The position numbers and the translations under genes were made by a program. A stretch of DNA of 64,000 nucleotides from CAIZGX01 sp044371675 (GTDB lineage Bacteria; Bacteroidota; Bacteroidia; Flavobacteriales_D; Sanyastnellaceae), in the NCBI GenBank assembly GCA_044371675.1, contig JBILTF010000001.1, positions 1-64,000 of the forward strand. Reading direction: 5' to 3'. A model generated the notes under the pieces. The model searched no databases. It was given only the letters and a program-made list of their open reading frames with translations, and was not told the origin of the DNA. This document shows positions 17,999 through 27,922 of this stretch, piece after piece. Position 1 is the first letter of the stretch, and every line of letters starts with the position of its first letter.

Positions 17999-18979
17999 AT
18001 GCAGCACGAAGAACCGCTTTTGAAGGAAAATCCAGACAGATTTGTACTTTTCCCTATTGTTCACCAGGATATTTGGCAGATGTACAAAACTTCCGAGGCA
18101 AGTTTTTGGACTGCTGAAGAGATTGATTTAAGTGTTGATTTGGTTGACTGGAATACAAAGTTGAACAACGACGAGCGTCACTTCATTAAGCATGTATTGG
18201 CTTTCTTCGCGGCAAGCGATGGAATTGTAAATGAGAATTTGGCAGAGAATTTCGTTCGCGAAGTTCAGTATACCGAAGCGAAATTTTTCTACGGGTTTCA
18301 AATCATGATGGAGAACATTCACAGTGAAACTTATTCATTGCTGATTGACACTTACATTAAGGATACTGCAGATAAAAATTATTTATTCAAGGCAATCGAC
18401 ACATTAGACTGTGTGAAGAAGAAAGCCGAATGGGCATTGCGTTGGATAAAAGGAGGAACTTTTGCGGAACGTTTGGTTGCTTTCGCTGCTGTTGAAGGGA
18501 TTTTCTTTTCTGGAAGTTTCTGCAGTATTTTTTGGTTGAAGAAACGCGGACTCATGCCAGGATTGACCTTCAGTAATGAGTTGATTAGTCGTGACGAAGG
18601 AATGCATTGTGATTTTGCTTGTTTGCTTTACAACGAGCATATTCAAAACAAACTACCTATCGAACGCGTTCGTGAAATTATTGAACAAGCAGTGGCTATC
18701 GAGCGCGAATTCGTGACAGATGCGCTTCCTGTGCGTTTAATTGGAATGAACAGCGATTTGATGAGTCAGTATATTGAATTCGTAGCAGACCGTTTGTTGA
18801 CCGAGTTGGGCAATGAGAGAATTTACAACAGCACAAATCCGTTTGATTTCATGGATTTAATCAGTGTTGAAGGAAAGACGAACTTCTTTGAAAAGCGCGT
18901 GGCGGAATACCAGAAAGCTGGCGTGAAAGACGGTCCGTCAGAAGATTCGAGAGCCATTTCATTCTCGGAAGAATTCTAA
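17999..18979 (+). CDS. nrdB: Ribonucleoside-diphosphate reductase beta subunit (class Ia)
   Basis: NrdB houses the di-iron tyrosyl radical used by NrdA to reduce ribonucleotides. In the 326 residues the metal ligands and radical site are visible: the Asp of TAEEIDLS, Glu and His in MENIHSETY with the radical Tyr at the end of that motif, the Glu of AAVEGIFFSGS, and Glu and His in RDEGMHCDFA. The acidic-aromatic C-terminus (SFSEEF) is the usual NrdA docking tail. The sequence resembles the eukaryotic-type R2. It lies 34 bases upstream of nrdA in one operon. Confidence 0.96.
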   Translation: MQHEEPLLKENPDRFVLFPIVHQDIWQMYKTSEASFWTAEEIDLSVDLVDWNTKLNNDERHFIKHVLAFFAASDGIVNENLAENFVREVQYTEAKFFYGFQIMMENIHSETYSLLIDTYIKDTADKNYLFKAIDTLDCVKKKAEWALRWIKGGTFAERLVAFAAVEGIFFSGSFCSIFWLKKRGLMPGLTFSNELISRDEGMHCDFACLLYNEHIQNKLPIERVREIIEQAVAIEREFVTDALPVRLIGMNSDLMSQYIEFVADRLLTELGNERIYNSTNPFDFMDLISVEGKTNFFEKRVAEYQKAGVKDGPSEDSRAISFSEEF

Positions 18980-19013
18980 GAATATTAAGCATTAACGAAA
19001 TATATAGAAGCAC

Positions 19014-21425
19014 ATGTTTGTAGTAAAAAGAGACGGCAGAAAAGAGACGGTTAAGTTCGATAAGATCACAGCCCGAATTTCAAAATTATGTTACGGGTTG
19101 AACCCCATCATAGATCCTTTGAAAATTGCCATGAAGGTAATTGAAGGGGTATTCGATGGAGTAACCACAAGTCAGTTAGACACGCTAGCAGCTGAAATAG
19201 CCGCTACGAATACGACGACGCATCCGGACTATGCTCTTCTTGCTTCTCGTATTGCTATTGGAAATTTACACAAGAACACGAAGAAGTCTTTTTCTCAGAC
19301 TATTTCAGATTTGTACAATTATGTAGATCCGAAGACTGGAAAAGGTGCGGGCTTAATTGCAGAAGATGTGTACAACATGATAACGGAGAATGCACCGTTA
19401 TTGGACAGCACCATTATCTACGATCGTGATTTTCAATTCGATTATTTCGGTTTCAAAACATTAGAGAAATCGTATTTGTTGAAGATGCACGGTGCAGTGG
19501 TGGAACGTCCACAGCATTTGTTCATGCGCGTTGCCGTAGGAATTCACAAAACAGATTTAGATGAGATTGTGAAGACGTACAACATGATTAGCGAAGGTTG
19601 GTTCACACATGCAACCCCTACGCTTTTCAATGCTGGAACACCGAAGCCTCAGATGAGTTCTTGCTTCCTTATTCAAATGAAAGATGACAGTATCCCAGGA
19701 ATTTACGATACGCTGAAGCAAACAGCTTTAATTTCTCAAAGCGCCGGTGGTATAGGACTTAGTATTCACAATGTTCGTGCGAAGGGTTCATACATCAGAG
19801 GTACAAACGGCACAAGCAATGGAATTGTTCCAATGTTGCGCGTGTTCAACGACACAGCGCGTTATGTAGACCAGGGAGGTGGAAAGCGCAAGGGTTCTTT
19901 CGCGATTTATCTTGAACCGTGGCATGCAGATGTTTATGACTTTTTAGACTTAAGAAAAAACCACGGTAAAGAAGAAATTCGTGCACGTGACTTGTTCTAC
20001 GCTCTATGGATTCCTGACTTGTTCATGCAGCGCGTGAAGGACAATGGAACATGGACATTGATGTGTCCAAATGAATGTCCAGGGCTTTCTGATTGTTGGG
20101 GTGAGGAATTCGAAAAGTTGTATACTAAATACGAGTCGGAAGGAAAAGGAAGAGAGACAATCAAAGCACAAGACTTGTGGTACAAAATTATCGAGTCGCA
20201 AATTGAGACCGGCAACCCTTACATGTTGTACAAAGATGCTGCGAATCGCAAGAGCAATCAGCAAAACTTGGGTACGATCAAGAGTTCTAACTTGTGTACC
20301 GAAATTATTGAGTACACTGCACCTGATGAAATTGCAGTTTGTAATTTAGGTTCTATTGCCTTACCGAAATTTGTAAAAGACGGAGCTTTCGATCACGATA
20401 AGTTGTTTGAAGTGACTTACCAATTAACGGTGAACTTGAACAAGATTATTGACGGAAATTATTACCCAGTTCCTGAAACACGTAACTCAAACATGCGTCA
20501 CCGTCCAATTGGAATTGGTGTTCAAGGATTGGCAGATGCGTTTATTTTATTGCGCTTCCCATTTGAGTCTGAAGAAGCGAAAAAGTTGAATCGCGAAGTT
20601 TTCGAAACTATCTACTATGCGTCTTGCACGGCGTCGAAAGATTTAGCGCGCAGAGACGGTGCTTACGAAACCTTCCAAGGTTCTCCAGCATCGAAGGGCA
20701 TCCTTCAATTCGACATGTGGAATGTTACTCCGACTGATCGTTGGGAGTGGAGCGTGTTGAAAGAAGAAATTACGAAATACGGAATGCGCAATAGCTTATT
20801 GTTAGCTCCAATGCCAACAGCTTCTACTGCGCAGATTTTAGGAAACAACGAGTGTTTCGAACCCTATACCACGAACATTTATTCAAGAAGAACTTTGGCG
20901 GGTGAGTTTATCGTTGTAAATAAGCACCTTCTGAAAGACCTTGTAAATCTTGGGTTGTGGAACGACAACTTGAAGAACAAGTTAATGTCAACCAGCGGTT
21001 CTGTTCAGAACATCGATGAGATTCCAGATAACTTAAAGGCTCTTTACAAAACGGCTTGGGAAATATCACAACGCGTGGTAATTGATATGGCTGCAGATCG
21101 TGGAGCGTTTATCTGTCAAAGTCAGTCTTTGAATATTTTCATGGAGAATGCAAACTTCGGAAAATTGACGTCGATGCATTTCTATGCATGGGAGAAAGGA
21201 TTGAAGACTGGGATGTATTACTTAAGAACAAAAGCAGCTACGGATGCGATTAAGTTCACTGTAGATAAGTCTCAACTTTCACAGCCAAAAGCGGAAGTAG
21301 TTATAGAGAGTGCACCCGTTACTGTTAGTATGAATATTACTCCGGATACTCTTTCTCAGAAAAATGTAGACGCAATCGCTTGTTCAATAGACAATCCGGA
21401 TTCTTGTGAATCTTGCAGCGGATAA
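19014..21425 (+). CDS. nrdA: Ribonucleoside-diphosphate reductase alpha subunit (class Ia)
   Basis: NrdA is the catalytic subunit reducing NDPs to dNDPs. The 803 residues start with an ATP-cone allosteric domain (about 1-95, VVKRDGRKETVKFDKI). The barrel carries the redox Cys in MSSCFLIQMKDDS, the NLCTEI site Cys-Glu, and the conserved RHRPIGIGVQGLAD. The C-terminal CESC pair regenerates the active site from thioredoxin/glutaredoxin. The ATP-cone predicts normal dATP feedback. A strong terminator follows. Confidence 0.97.
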   Translation: MFVVKRDGRKETVKFDKITARISKLCYGLNPIIDPLKIAMKVIEGVFDGVTTSQLDTLAAEIAATNTTTHPDYALLASRIAIGNLHKNTKKSFSQTISDLYNYVDPKTGKGAGLIAEDVYNMITENAPLLDSTIIYDRDFQFDYFGFKTLEKSYLLKMHGAVVERPQHLFMRVAVGIHKTDLDEIVKTYNMISEGWFTHATPTLFNAGTPKPQMSSCFLIQMKDDSIPGIYDTLKQTALISQSAGGIGLSIHNVRAKGSYIRGTNGTSNGIVPMLRVFNDTARYVDQGGGKRKGSFAIYLEPWHADVYDFLDLRKNHGKEEIRARDLFYALWIPDLFMQRVKDNGTWTLMCPNECPGLSDCWGEEFEKLYTKYESEGKGRETIKAQDLWYKIIESQIETGNPYMLYKDAANRKSNQQNLGTIKSSNLCTEIIEYTAPDEIAVCNLGSIALPKFVKDGAFDHDKLFEVTYQLTVNLNKIIDGNYYPVPETRNSNMRHRPIGIGVQGLADAFILLRFPFESEEAKKLNREVFETIYYASCTASKDLARRDGAYETFQGSPASKGILQFDMWNVTPTDRWEWSVLKEEITKYGMRNSLLLAPMPTASTAQILGNNECFEPYTTNIYSRRTLAGEFIVVNKHLLKDLVNLGLWNDNLKNKLMSTSGSVQNIDEIPDNLKALYKTAWEISQRVVIDMAADRGAFICQSQSLNIFMENANFGKLTSMHFYAWEKGLKTGMYYLRTKAATDAIKFTVDKSQLSQPKAEVVIESAPVTVSMNITPDTLSQKNVDAIACSIDNPDSCESCSG

Positions 21426-21445
21426 TACTTTTCAAAGTAATATTT

Positions 21446-21474
21446 AAAAAAGGGCCGTTAGTGGCCCTTTTTTT
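21446..21474 (+). terminator. Rho-independent terminator of nrdBA
   Basis: AAAAAAGGGCC and GGCCCTTTTTTT flank a 6-base loop and give a GC-rich stem followed by a T-run, about 20 bases after the nrdA stop. Confidence 0.88.
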
Positions 21475-21546
21475 CTTCATTTTATTTTTAATAAGTTCTT
21501 TTTGAACCTTGTTCGGTATATTGAAATGGTTGTAAATTGTAGTCAA

Positions 21547-24363
21547 ATGAGAAATCTCCTATTCACTCTACTTACATTGTTGACCACAACGGTTTCGTAT
21601 GCGCAAACCCTGCGAGGAAAGGTGGTTGAGCAACAGAATCAAGCTTCACTCACAGGTGCTGTTATTTTTCAAAAAGGCACGAACAATGGGGCTTCTAGCG
21701 ATTACGATGGTGAATTCGCCATTAAAGTTTCTGGACTTCCGGTGACGTTGGTTGTGAAATATGTTGGCTTTGCTGATCAGGAAATTGTTGCAAGAAACAC
21801 CGATTTTATCTTGGTTGAAATGATCACAGGGGATTTTGGCCGAACGGTAATTATCAAGGATACGCGAATTACAGAAAAACAAAAGCAGAATCCATTGACC
21901 GTTGAACGCATGGATTTAACTGCAATAAAAAATTCCGCAGCAGGAAATTTCTATGAAGGATTAGGCGCGTTGAAAGGAGTTGATTTAACCACGGCAAGTT
22001 TAGGATTTCGTGTTATCAATACAAGAGGTTTCAATTCTACATCTCCAGTAAGGAGTTTACAATTGATAGACGGCGTCGATAACCAATCACCCGGATTGAA
22101 TTTCTCTTTAGGGAATTTTCTAGGTGCTCCCGATTTAGATGTTTTCGCTGTTGAAATTGTGCAAGGAGCAAGCAGCGCATTCTATGGTCCCGGTGCCTTT
22201 AACGGTGTAATTAAAATGGAAACGAAAGACCCATTTGTATACACAGGTCTCACCGCTCAGCTGAGAGTGGGTGAGAGGCAGTTGGTTGAACCATCGGTGC
22301 GTTTTGCACATGCGTTTTCCAACAAGGAAGGCTATAAGTACCTAGCTTACAAATTCAATGTCTTTGCTTTTAAAGCCTTGGATTGGGCAGCAGATAATCA
22401 ATCTCAGATATACAACAGCGGATTTTCAGCAAATAATCCAGGAAGGTTTGATGCGGTGAATACATACGGAGATGAGTATTTTCCTGCGAATGACTATTCT
22501 GAAGACCCGAATGGAAAACCTGGGTTGGGTACTTTTTTCAGAACAGGTTATCGTGAAGCGGACTTGGTAAATTACAACACAAAGAATGTAAAGGCCAATG
22601 CCTCGGTTCATTTGCGCTTGAAACCGGAATTGGAAGAAAACTCACCAGAACTTATCGTAGCAGGAAATGTAGGGCAAGGGACAACCGTTTACCAAGGAGA
22701 TAATCGATTCAGTCTTCGCGATATTTTATTTTTCCAAGGACGAGTTGAGTTGAAGAAAAAGGACAAGTATTTCATTCGTGTGTATGGAACAGGCGAGAAT
22801 GCCGGAAACAGTTTTGACCCCTATTTCACCGCATTGAAATTACAAGACGCAGCTCGTTCGGACGAGAATTGGGCGAATGCTTATGTGAAATATTGGCAAG
22901 ATTCAATTCGAAACAGAGTGCTGGATATGAATTATCCGCAATACGTTCAGAATCCTAACTGGCCTGCGGAACCTAATTTTTTCATTGTCCCCACTGACCA
23001 GCAATATGCTTCTTGGTCGGCGCAGCATGCCGACAGTTTGGCCTATTATCATCAGTTGGTAGAAAATTGGACGAATAACGGAACGGCAGGAATTCCCATG
23101 GCGGGTCAGTACGGCTTTTTTCAACCTGGATCTGCCTTGTTCAATTCAAACTTTAACAGCATAACCTCTTCGAATAATAACGATGCTAATGGGGGAACAC
23201 GATTCTATGATCGCTCATCGCTCTTTCATACACAAGGTGAATATCAATGGAAGGGTGCTGGATATATTGATTTTCGAATTGGGGGTAATGCCCGTTTGTA
23301 TCGTCCAAATTCGGCAGGAACAATTTTCACCGACGACACCGAGAGAATTTATAACTACGAGGGAGGATTGTATTTCGGGGCTACTCGAAAATTCATGGAG
23401 AATCGATTGATAGTTAGCGGAACTATTCGTGCCGATAAGAACGTGAACTTCGATGCACTTGTCAGCCCTGCTGCATCGGTTGTTTTTCAACCCAAGAAAA
23501 ATCACTACCTGCGGGCATCGTTTTCTTCGGCCTTAAGAAACCCAACTTTAACCGATCAGTATTTGAACTTAAATGTCGGTCCAGCTATTTTGAGCGGAAA
23601 CTTGAACGGTGTTGATTCTCTCATTACAATAGCTAGTTTCAATGCCTACCGAAACACATTGAACACAGATAGTTTGAAGTATTTTAATATTGATCCGATA
23701 CGCCCAGAGCAGGTGAAGACCATGGAGTTGGGATATCGAGCTTCGTTTTTCGATCAAAAGGTTTATATAGATTTAGGCGTGTATTACAGTGCTTACAAGT
23801 ATTTTATTGGATACAATATTGGTCTTTCTGCAAATTTCCCTCCGCCATCTTACCTTCCAGAAGATTTGCAAGTTTATCGTTATTCAGCGAATTCAAAAAA
23901 CACGGTAACAACGCAGGGTGCTAATGTTGGATTGAATTATTATTTCCACGAGAAGCACAGTTTCGGTGCGAATTATTCATTCAATAGCATTGTAAGAAGC
24001 GACCCGAATGACCCGATAATTCCAGCTTTCAATACACCAAAGCACAAGTATAATCTAAGCATTACAGGAAATAAATTGTTCGAATCGGAGGAAGGAAATT
24101 GTTGGGGGTATAGTGTAAACTACAAATGGATAGAAGGATATCTGTTTGAGGGATCTCCTCAGTTTACTGGGTACATCAACACCTACGACATGGTAGATGT
24201 TCAAGTGAATTACAGTTTAATTGACTCGAATGTTTTTTTTAAGCTAGGAGCCTCAAACGTGTTAAATAACAAACAAGTTCAGGTGTATGGTGGGCCGTCA
24301 ATTGGAAGAATGGCTTATCTTAGCATCCAATATTCGTTTAATCATCAAAAAACAAATAAATAA
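21547..24363 (+). CDS. TonB-dependent receptor with N-terminal carboxypeptidase-like domain
   Basis: This is an outer membrane active transporter. From the ATG at 21547 the 938-residue protein has a signal peptide ending at SYAQ, a CarboxypepD-regulatory-like beta-sandwich (LRGKVVEQQNQASLTGAVI ... YVGFADQEI), a plug domain (NTRGFNSTSPVRSLQLIDGV, VEIVQGASSAFYGPGAFNGV) and a 22-strand-type barrel. An upstream in-frame start would spoil the signal peptide. The next gene, three bases downstream, encodes a T9SS-secreted hydrolase-like protein, suggesting that the pair acts on one substrate. No SusD partner is present, so glycan uptake is not implied. Confidence 0.92.
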   Translation: MRNLLFTLLTLLTTTVSYAQTLRGKVVEQQNQASLTGAVIFQKGTNNGASSDYDGEFAIKVSGLPVTLVVKYVGFADQEIVARNTDFILVEMITGDFGRTVIIKDTRITEKQKQNPLTVERMDLTAIKNSAAGNFYEGLGALKGVDLTTASLGFRVINTRGFNSTSPVRSLQLIDGVDNQSPGLNFSLGNFLGAPDLDVFAVEIVQGASSAFYGPGAFNGVIKMETKDPFVYTGLTAQLRVGERQLVEPSVRFAHAFSNKEGYKYLAYKFNVFAFKALDWAADNQSQIYNSGFSANNPGRFDAVNTYGDEYFPANDYSEDPNGKPGLGTFFRTGYREADLVNYNTKNVKANASVHLRLKPELEENSPELIVAGNVGQGTTVYQGDNRFSLRDILFFQGRVELKKKDKYFIRVYGTGENAGNSFDPYFTALKLQDAARSDENWANAYVKYWQDSIRNRVLDMNYPQYVQNPNWPAEPNFFIVPTDQQYASWSAQHADSLAYYHQLVENWTNNGTAGIPMAGQYGFFQPGSALFNSNFNSITSSNNNDANGGTRFYDRSSLFHTQGEYQWKGAGYIDFRIGGNARLYRPNSAGTIFTDDTERIYNYEGGLYFGATRKFMENRLIVSGTIRADKNVNFDALVSPAASVVFQPKKNHYLRASFSSALRNPTLTDQYLNLNVGPAILSGNLNGVDSLITIASFNAYRNTLNTDSLKYFNIDPIRPEQVKTMELGYRASFFDQKVYIDLGVYYSAYKYFIGYNIGLSANFPPPSYLPEDLQVYRYSANSKNTVTTQGANVGLNYYFHEKHSFGANYSFNSIVRSDPNDPIIPAFNTPKHKYNLSITGNKLFESEEGNCWGYSVNYKWIEGYLFEGSPQFTGYINTYDMVDVQVNYSLIDSNVFFKLGASNVLNNKQVQVYGGPSIGRMAYLSIQYSFNHQKTNK

Positions 24364-24366
24364 CCT

Positions 24367-25869
24367 ATGAAAAAAATCTACTCATTGATTGCAATTGCGA
24401 TGTTGAGTGTAACCGGAGCAATGGCTCAACGTTACATGACAGAGCAATTTACTTCGGTTAACGTTCAAACGGACGTTACCTATGGCGTTAACGCTACCGT
24501 ATTGTATTATTCTCAGCTTGGACAAGCGGTTCCAGAAGCATTGAAAATGGATGTGTACACACCTGCTGGTGATACTGAAACGGATCGTCCAGTAATTCTT
24601 TATTTCCACACAGGAAACTTCCTTCCTTTCCCACAAAACCAAGGTACAGGCGGAACTCGTACCGATTCAACGGCTGTTGAATTATGCACTCGTCTTGCTA
24701 AGTTGGGTTACGTTGTAGCATCTTGCGATTATCGTCTTGGATGGAATCCTATTGCTGCTACTCAAGAAGAGCGTGTAAACACTTTGATCAACGCGGCTTA
24801 CCGTGGCGTTCAAGATTGTCGTACTGCTGTTCGTTTCTTCCGCAAGACGGCTGTGGAAGACAGTAACCCATTCGGAATTGACCCATCACGCGTAGCTATT
24901 TGGGGACAAGGTACAGGTGGATACATCACCTTTGCTGTTTCTGGAATTGATGCATACACAGATTTACTTTTACCTAAGTTTACTACAGGTGCGGGTATAC
25001 CAATGGTATTGGATTTTGTGAATGGTGATATTAACGGAACATCTGTTGGGGTTAACCCATTGAATGGTGATACTTTATGTTATGCAAACCACGTTGGCTA
25101 TAGTTCAGATGTGAACGTTGCAGTGAATATGGGTGGTGCATGTGGAGATATTTCTTGGATCGACGCGAACGACAATCCAATTATTTCTTTTCAAGTTCCA
25201 ACCGATCCATTCGCTCCCTACACCACTGGAACTGTAATTGTTCCTGGTTTGCTCTTGCCTGTTGTAGAAGTACAAGGTAGCTATGATGTTCAATATGCAT
25301 TGAGCCAATACGGAAACAACGGAGTATTTGAATTAGCTGAAGGTTATGCACCTGGTCAGCCTTATACAGATGCTGCGAATTCAACAAACAATGGTTTCCA
25401 TGGTTTATTCCCATTTGAGCGTCCTGCTAATACTCCAGCGGATTCAGGTCCATGGGAGTGGTGGGATTCAGCAAATCCTAACAATGCAAATGGTTTGGCC
25501 ACTAACCCTGATATGTCTGCTGCAAAAGGAATGGCTTTTTGCGATACACTTATGGGTTATTCAGTTCCACGTATTGCATGCGCTTTGAATTTGAACACTA
25601 GCCCATGTTACATTGGAATAGACGAGAATGAAGAAGTATCATTCAATGTATTTCCAAATCCAGCGAATGAGTCGTTTGCAATTCGCGCTTCAGAGCGTGT
25701 AAGTGCAATTCGTGTATTCGATGCAATGGGAAGAGTGGTTTACAATTCGAACACTACAAACCAAGAGGTTGTATTCGTAGATTCTTCAAACTGGTCTGCA
25801 GGAATGTATACCGTTGAGATTCACACTTCGAACAACGCTGTTGCAAGAAAGAAAATGTTGAAGAACTAA
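24367..25869 (+). CDS. Secreted esterase-like alpha/beta-hydrolase without nucleophile Ser, T9SS sorting domain
   Basis: The 500-residue protein has a signal peptide (to about residue 20), a carboxylesterase/acetylesterase-like alpha/beta-hydrolase domain, and a C-terminal T9SS type A sorting domain (about 428-500, FPNPANESFAIR ... GMYTVEI). The nucleophile elbow reads GQGTGG at residues 180-185, so Gly182 replaces the catalytic Ser. The region usually written HGT-D-x-x-VPY reads QVPTDPFAPY, losing the His-Gly. It is likely a non-catalytic binding protein or surface partner of the preceding receptor. Cleavage and surface anchoring by the T9SS are expected. The fold call is good; the function is unknown. 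Confidence 0.82.
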   Translation: MKKIYSLIAIAMLSVTGAMAQRYMTEQFTSVNVQTDVTYGVNATVLYYSQLGQAVPEALKMDVYTPAGDTETDRPVILYFHTGNFLPFPQNQGTGGTRTDSTAVELCTRLAKLGYVVASCDYRLGWNPIAATQEERVNTLINAAYRGVQDCRTAVRFFRKTAVEDSNPFGIDPSRVAIWGQGTGGYITFAVSGIDAYTDLLLPKFTTGAGIPMVLDFVNGDINGTSVGVNPLNGDTLCYANHVGYSSDVNVAVNMGGACGDISWIDANDNPIISFQVPTDPFAPYTTGTVIVPGLLLPVVEVQGSYDVQYALSQYGNNGVFELAEGYAPGQPYTDAANSTNNGFHGLFPFERPANTPADSGPWEWWDSANPNNANGLATNPDMSAAKGMAFCDTLMGYSVPRIACALNLNTSPCYIGIDENEEVSFNVFPNPANESFAIRASERVSAIRVFDAMGRVVYNSNTTNQEVVFVDSSNWSAGMYTVEIHTSNNAVARKKMLKN

Positions 25870-25889
25870 TTAGATTCTTTAATTTGTAG

Positions 25890-25920
25890 AAAAGGCCCTA
25901 GAAATAGGGCCTTTTTTTTT
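25890..25920 (+). terminator. Rho-independent terminator after the esterase-like gene
   Basis: An 11-base-pair stem (AAAAGGCCCTA / TAGGGCCTTTT) with a GAAA loop is followed by a long T-run. It lies between convergent genes and could weakly serve the HIT gene on the other strand as well. Confidence 0.9.
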
Positions 25921-25935
25921 ATGGGGATATTGTTT

Positions 25936-26325
25936 TTAAGCGTTTGAAATGGCTTCACAAAGTTCAGTGTATTCTTCGGTTGAAAATTTCAATCTTTCCT
26001 TTTCGAAATTCATATCATGAATATGATTAATTGGAATGAGATGCATGTGCGCATGTGGAACTTCAAGTCCAATGACACTAACGCCAATTTTTTTACATGG
26101 AATAACAGCTTGAATTTTTCGAGCAACCTCCTTTGCAAATAGATTCAATGCTTGAAGCTCTTCGTTCGGAAGATCGAAGATGTAATCAATTTCTTTTTTT
26201 GGAACAACGAGGGTATGACCTTTAGCTACTGGCAGAATATCTAGAAAAGCTATGAAAAGATTGTTTTCTGCTATTTTGTAGCAAGGTATTTCACCATTTA
26301 TTATACGTGTAAAGAGGGTTGACAT
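25936..26325 (-). CDS. HIT family nucleotide-binding protein
   Basis: HIT proteins are small nucleotidyl hydrolases or transferases acting on adenylated compounds. The 129 residues show the histidine triad HAHMHLIP near residue 91 and the N-terminal family pattern TRIINGEIPCYKIAEN. Its ATG overlaps the greA stop by one base (TAATG), so the two are translationally coupled. The exact substrate cannot be told. Confidence 0.93.
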   Translation of the reverse strand: MSTLFTRIINGEIPCYKIAENNLFIAFLDILPVAKGHTLVVPKKEIDYIFDLPNEELQALNLFAKEVARKIQAVIPCKKIGVSVIGLEVPHAHMHLIPINHIHDMNFEKERLKFSTEEYTELCEAISNA

Positions 26326-26798
26326 TAGCGATTAATATCTAGAATTTCTAGTTGTATAGTTCCAGCAGGAACTTGAACTTCTGCAATATCACCCACTTTT
26401 TTGCCAAGTAGACCTTTACCAATCGGTGAATCAATACTAATTTTTTTCAGAGCAAGGTTGGCCTCGTTTTCAGCAACGAGTGTGTATTCTACTTCAGTGT
26501 TAGACTTCAGATTTTTCAATTTAACACGAGAGAGAATATATACTTTAGAGTTATCAATATGCGAATCATCGATCAAACGAGCATTAGCTGCGAGGTCTTC
26601 CATTTTAGCTATGCGCGCTTCCAAATGCCCTTGCGCTTCTTTGGCTGCGTCATATTCAGCATTTTCGCTGAGATCACCTTTATCTCTGGCTTCAGCAATT
26701 TGCTGACTAATTTTAGGACGTTCAACCATCTTGAGGTTGTATAAATCATCTTTTAATTTTTTAAGTCCTTCCGCTGTGTAATAGGCAATGTGTGACAT
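26325..26798 (-). CDS. greA: Transcription elongation factor GreA
   Basis: GreA binds the RNA polymerase secondary channel and stimulates cleavage of backtracked RNA. The 157 residues have the N-terminal coiled coil with the tip acidic residues in ARDKGDLSENAEYDAAKE, and the C-terminal FKBP-like domain ending SPIGKGLLGKKVGDIAEVQVPAG (shown in part: SPIGKGLLGKKVGD). Length is typical. It is followed by the HIT gene, and a terminator separates it from the upstream PorV-like gene. Confidence 0.96.
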   Translation of the reverse strand: MSHIAYYTAEGLKKLKDDLYNLKMVERPKISQQIAEARDKGDLSENAEYDAAKEAQGHLEARIAKMEDLAANARLIDDSHIDNSKVYILSRVKLKNLKSNTEVEYTLVAENEANLALKKISIDSPIGKGLLGKKVGDIAEVQVPAGTIQLEILDINR

Positions 26799-26811
26799 AG
26801 TCTTGTATGTA

Positions 26812-26843
26812 TTAAAATAAAGAAACCCCGCGAACGAGGTTTC
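26812..26843 (-). terminator. Rho-independent terminator after the PorV-like gene
   Basis: On the minus strand GAAACCTCG-TTCG-CGGGGTTTC forms a 9-base-pair stem with one G-U pair and a TTCG loop, followed by TTTATTTT. It ends the receptor/secreted protein/PorV-like operon upstream of greA. Confidence 0.8.
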
Positions 26844-26864
26844 AAAACAAATATAGTAAGAATT

Positions 26865-27902
26865 TTAAAGTGTAATGTGAATTCCCATGCTGTGAATTCC
26901 GTTGAATGGATTCGTTAAGCGATAAGAATAATCTAGGCCAATAACACTTCCGTTATCACCTGTTGGCAATTGAATGGTCATACCTCCCGTTGGTCCAGAT
27001 AAAGCACTTTTTGCATTGTAGGTTGTGTTGGACCCAATGTCTTGTTGGAAGCCACCCCTTAAGAAAAGACGGTTACGAAGGTTATACTCTAAACCTAAGG
27101 CAATTTGATCCTTGCTAAAAGAGTTCGAAGTATAAGCAGCGTTAGCGGTCAATTTCATACTGTTTTTCATTAGGAAATCGTAAGCGAAACCAACGTTAAC
27201 CATGGAAGGCATTTCGTAAGGCTGCGAGCGCTGTTCAACAGTTAGGGTATTGCCACTGGAAGGAATTACTGCAGAAACAGTCATACCGTCACCTTTGTAT
27301 TTCATTGGAGGCCCAACGTTACGAAGAGTAATACCAAAGCGAACGTTGTCTTTTTCTCCTGTTACGTAGCGTATTCCAGCATCGAATGCAACACCTTGTG
27401 AGCGCACATTATATATGGCTTCGCTGATTAGACGCACAGTAAGACCACCGTAAATACTATTGGAGAATTCTTTCGCGAAGCTGATTCCAATGTTGGAATA
27501 GTTTACAGTGAAAGACCCAATACCACCCTCAGGAAGAGCTTCTGTAGTGCGAGCAATGTCTCCGAAATTCATATTTACAACAGACAATGCGAAGGCACCC
27601 GATTTCCCTACTTTTTGACCAAAGGCTGCTGCGTTTAGTTGAATACCTGTTCCAACGAAATACTGCGTATTGGTGAAAAGCAATTCTGTTTTTTTCGTGA
27701 AGGCCAATCCGGCAACGTTTAAAAACACACTTTCTACTCCTGTTACTGAAGAGAGAGAAGAATTCCCCAATCCCGATGAACGAGCCCAAGGATTCACTAG
27801 TAAGTGACTCGCACCGGCTGATCCAGATCTATCGGGATTTCCTGCAAAAAGCGAGGTGGTAATTCCTAAAATCAGGGAAAGTGATATGATTGATTTTTTC
27901 AT
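26865..27902 (-). CDS. PorV/PorQ family outer membrane protein
   Basis: PorV-type proteins are FadL-like barrels that collect T9SS cargo at the translocon or assist its attachment. The 345-residue product has a signal peptide (to SLFAG) and the family N-terminus GASHLLVNPWARSSGLGNSS, then repeated glycine-rich amphipathic strands. It ends at a barrel-like C-terminus (GIHSMGIHITL). It is 20 bases downstream of the giant secreted protein and in one operon with a TonB receptor. It may be a dedicated partner of that cargo and not the general PorV. Confidence 0.85.
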   Translation of the reverse strand: MKKSIISLSLILGITTSLFAGNPDRSGSAGASHLLVNPWARSSGLGNSSLSSVTGVESVFLNVAGLAFTKKTELLFTNTQYFVGTGIQLNAAAFGQKVGKSGAFALSVVNMNFGDIARTTEALPEGGIGSFTVNYSNIGISFAKEFSNSIYGGLTVRLISEAIYNVRSQGVAFDAGIRYVTGEKDNVRFGITLRNVGPPMKYKGDGMTVSAVIPSSGNTLTVEQRSQPYEMPSMVNVGFAYDFLMKNSMKLTANAAYTSNSFSKDQIALGLEYNLRNRLFLRGGFQQDIGSNTTYNAKSALSGPTGGMTIQLPTGDNGSVIGLDYSYRLTNPFNGIHSMGIHITL

Positions 27903-27922
27903 GATGGTAATTCGTTTTTCAA

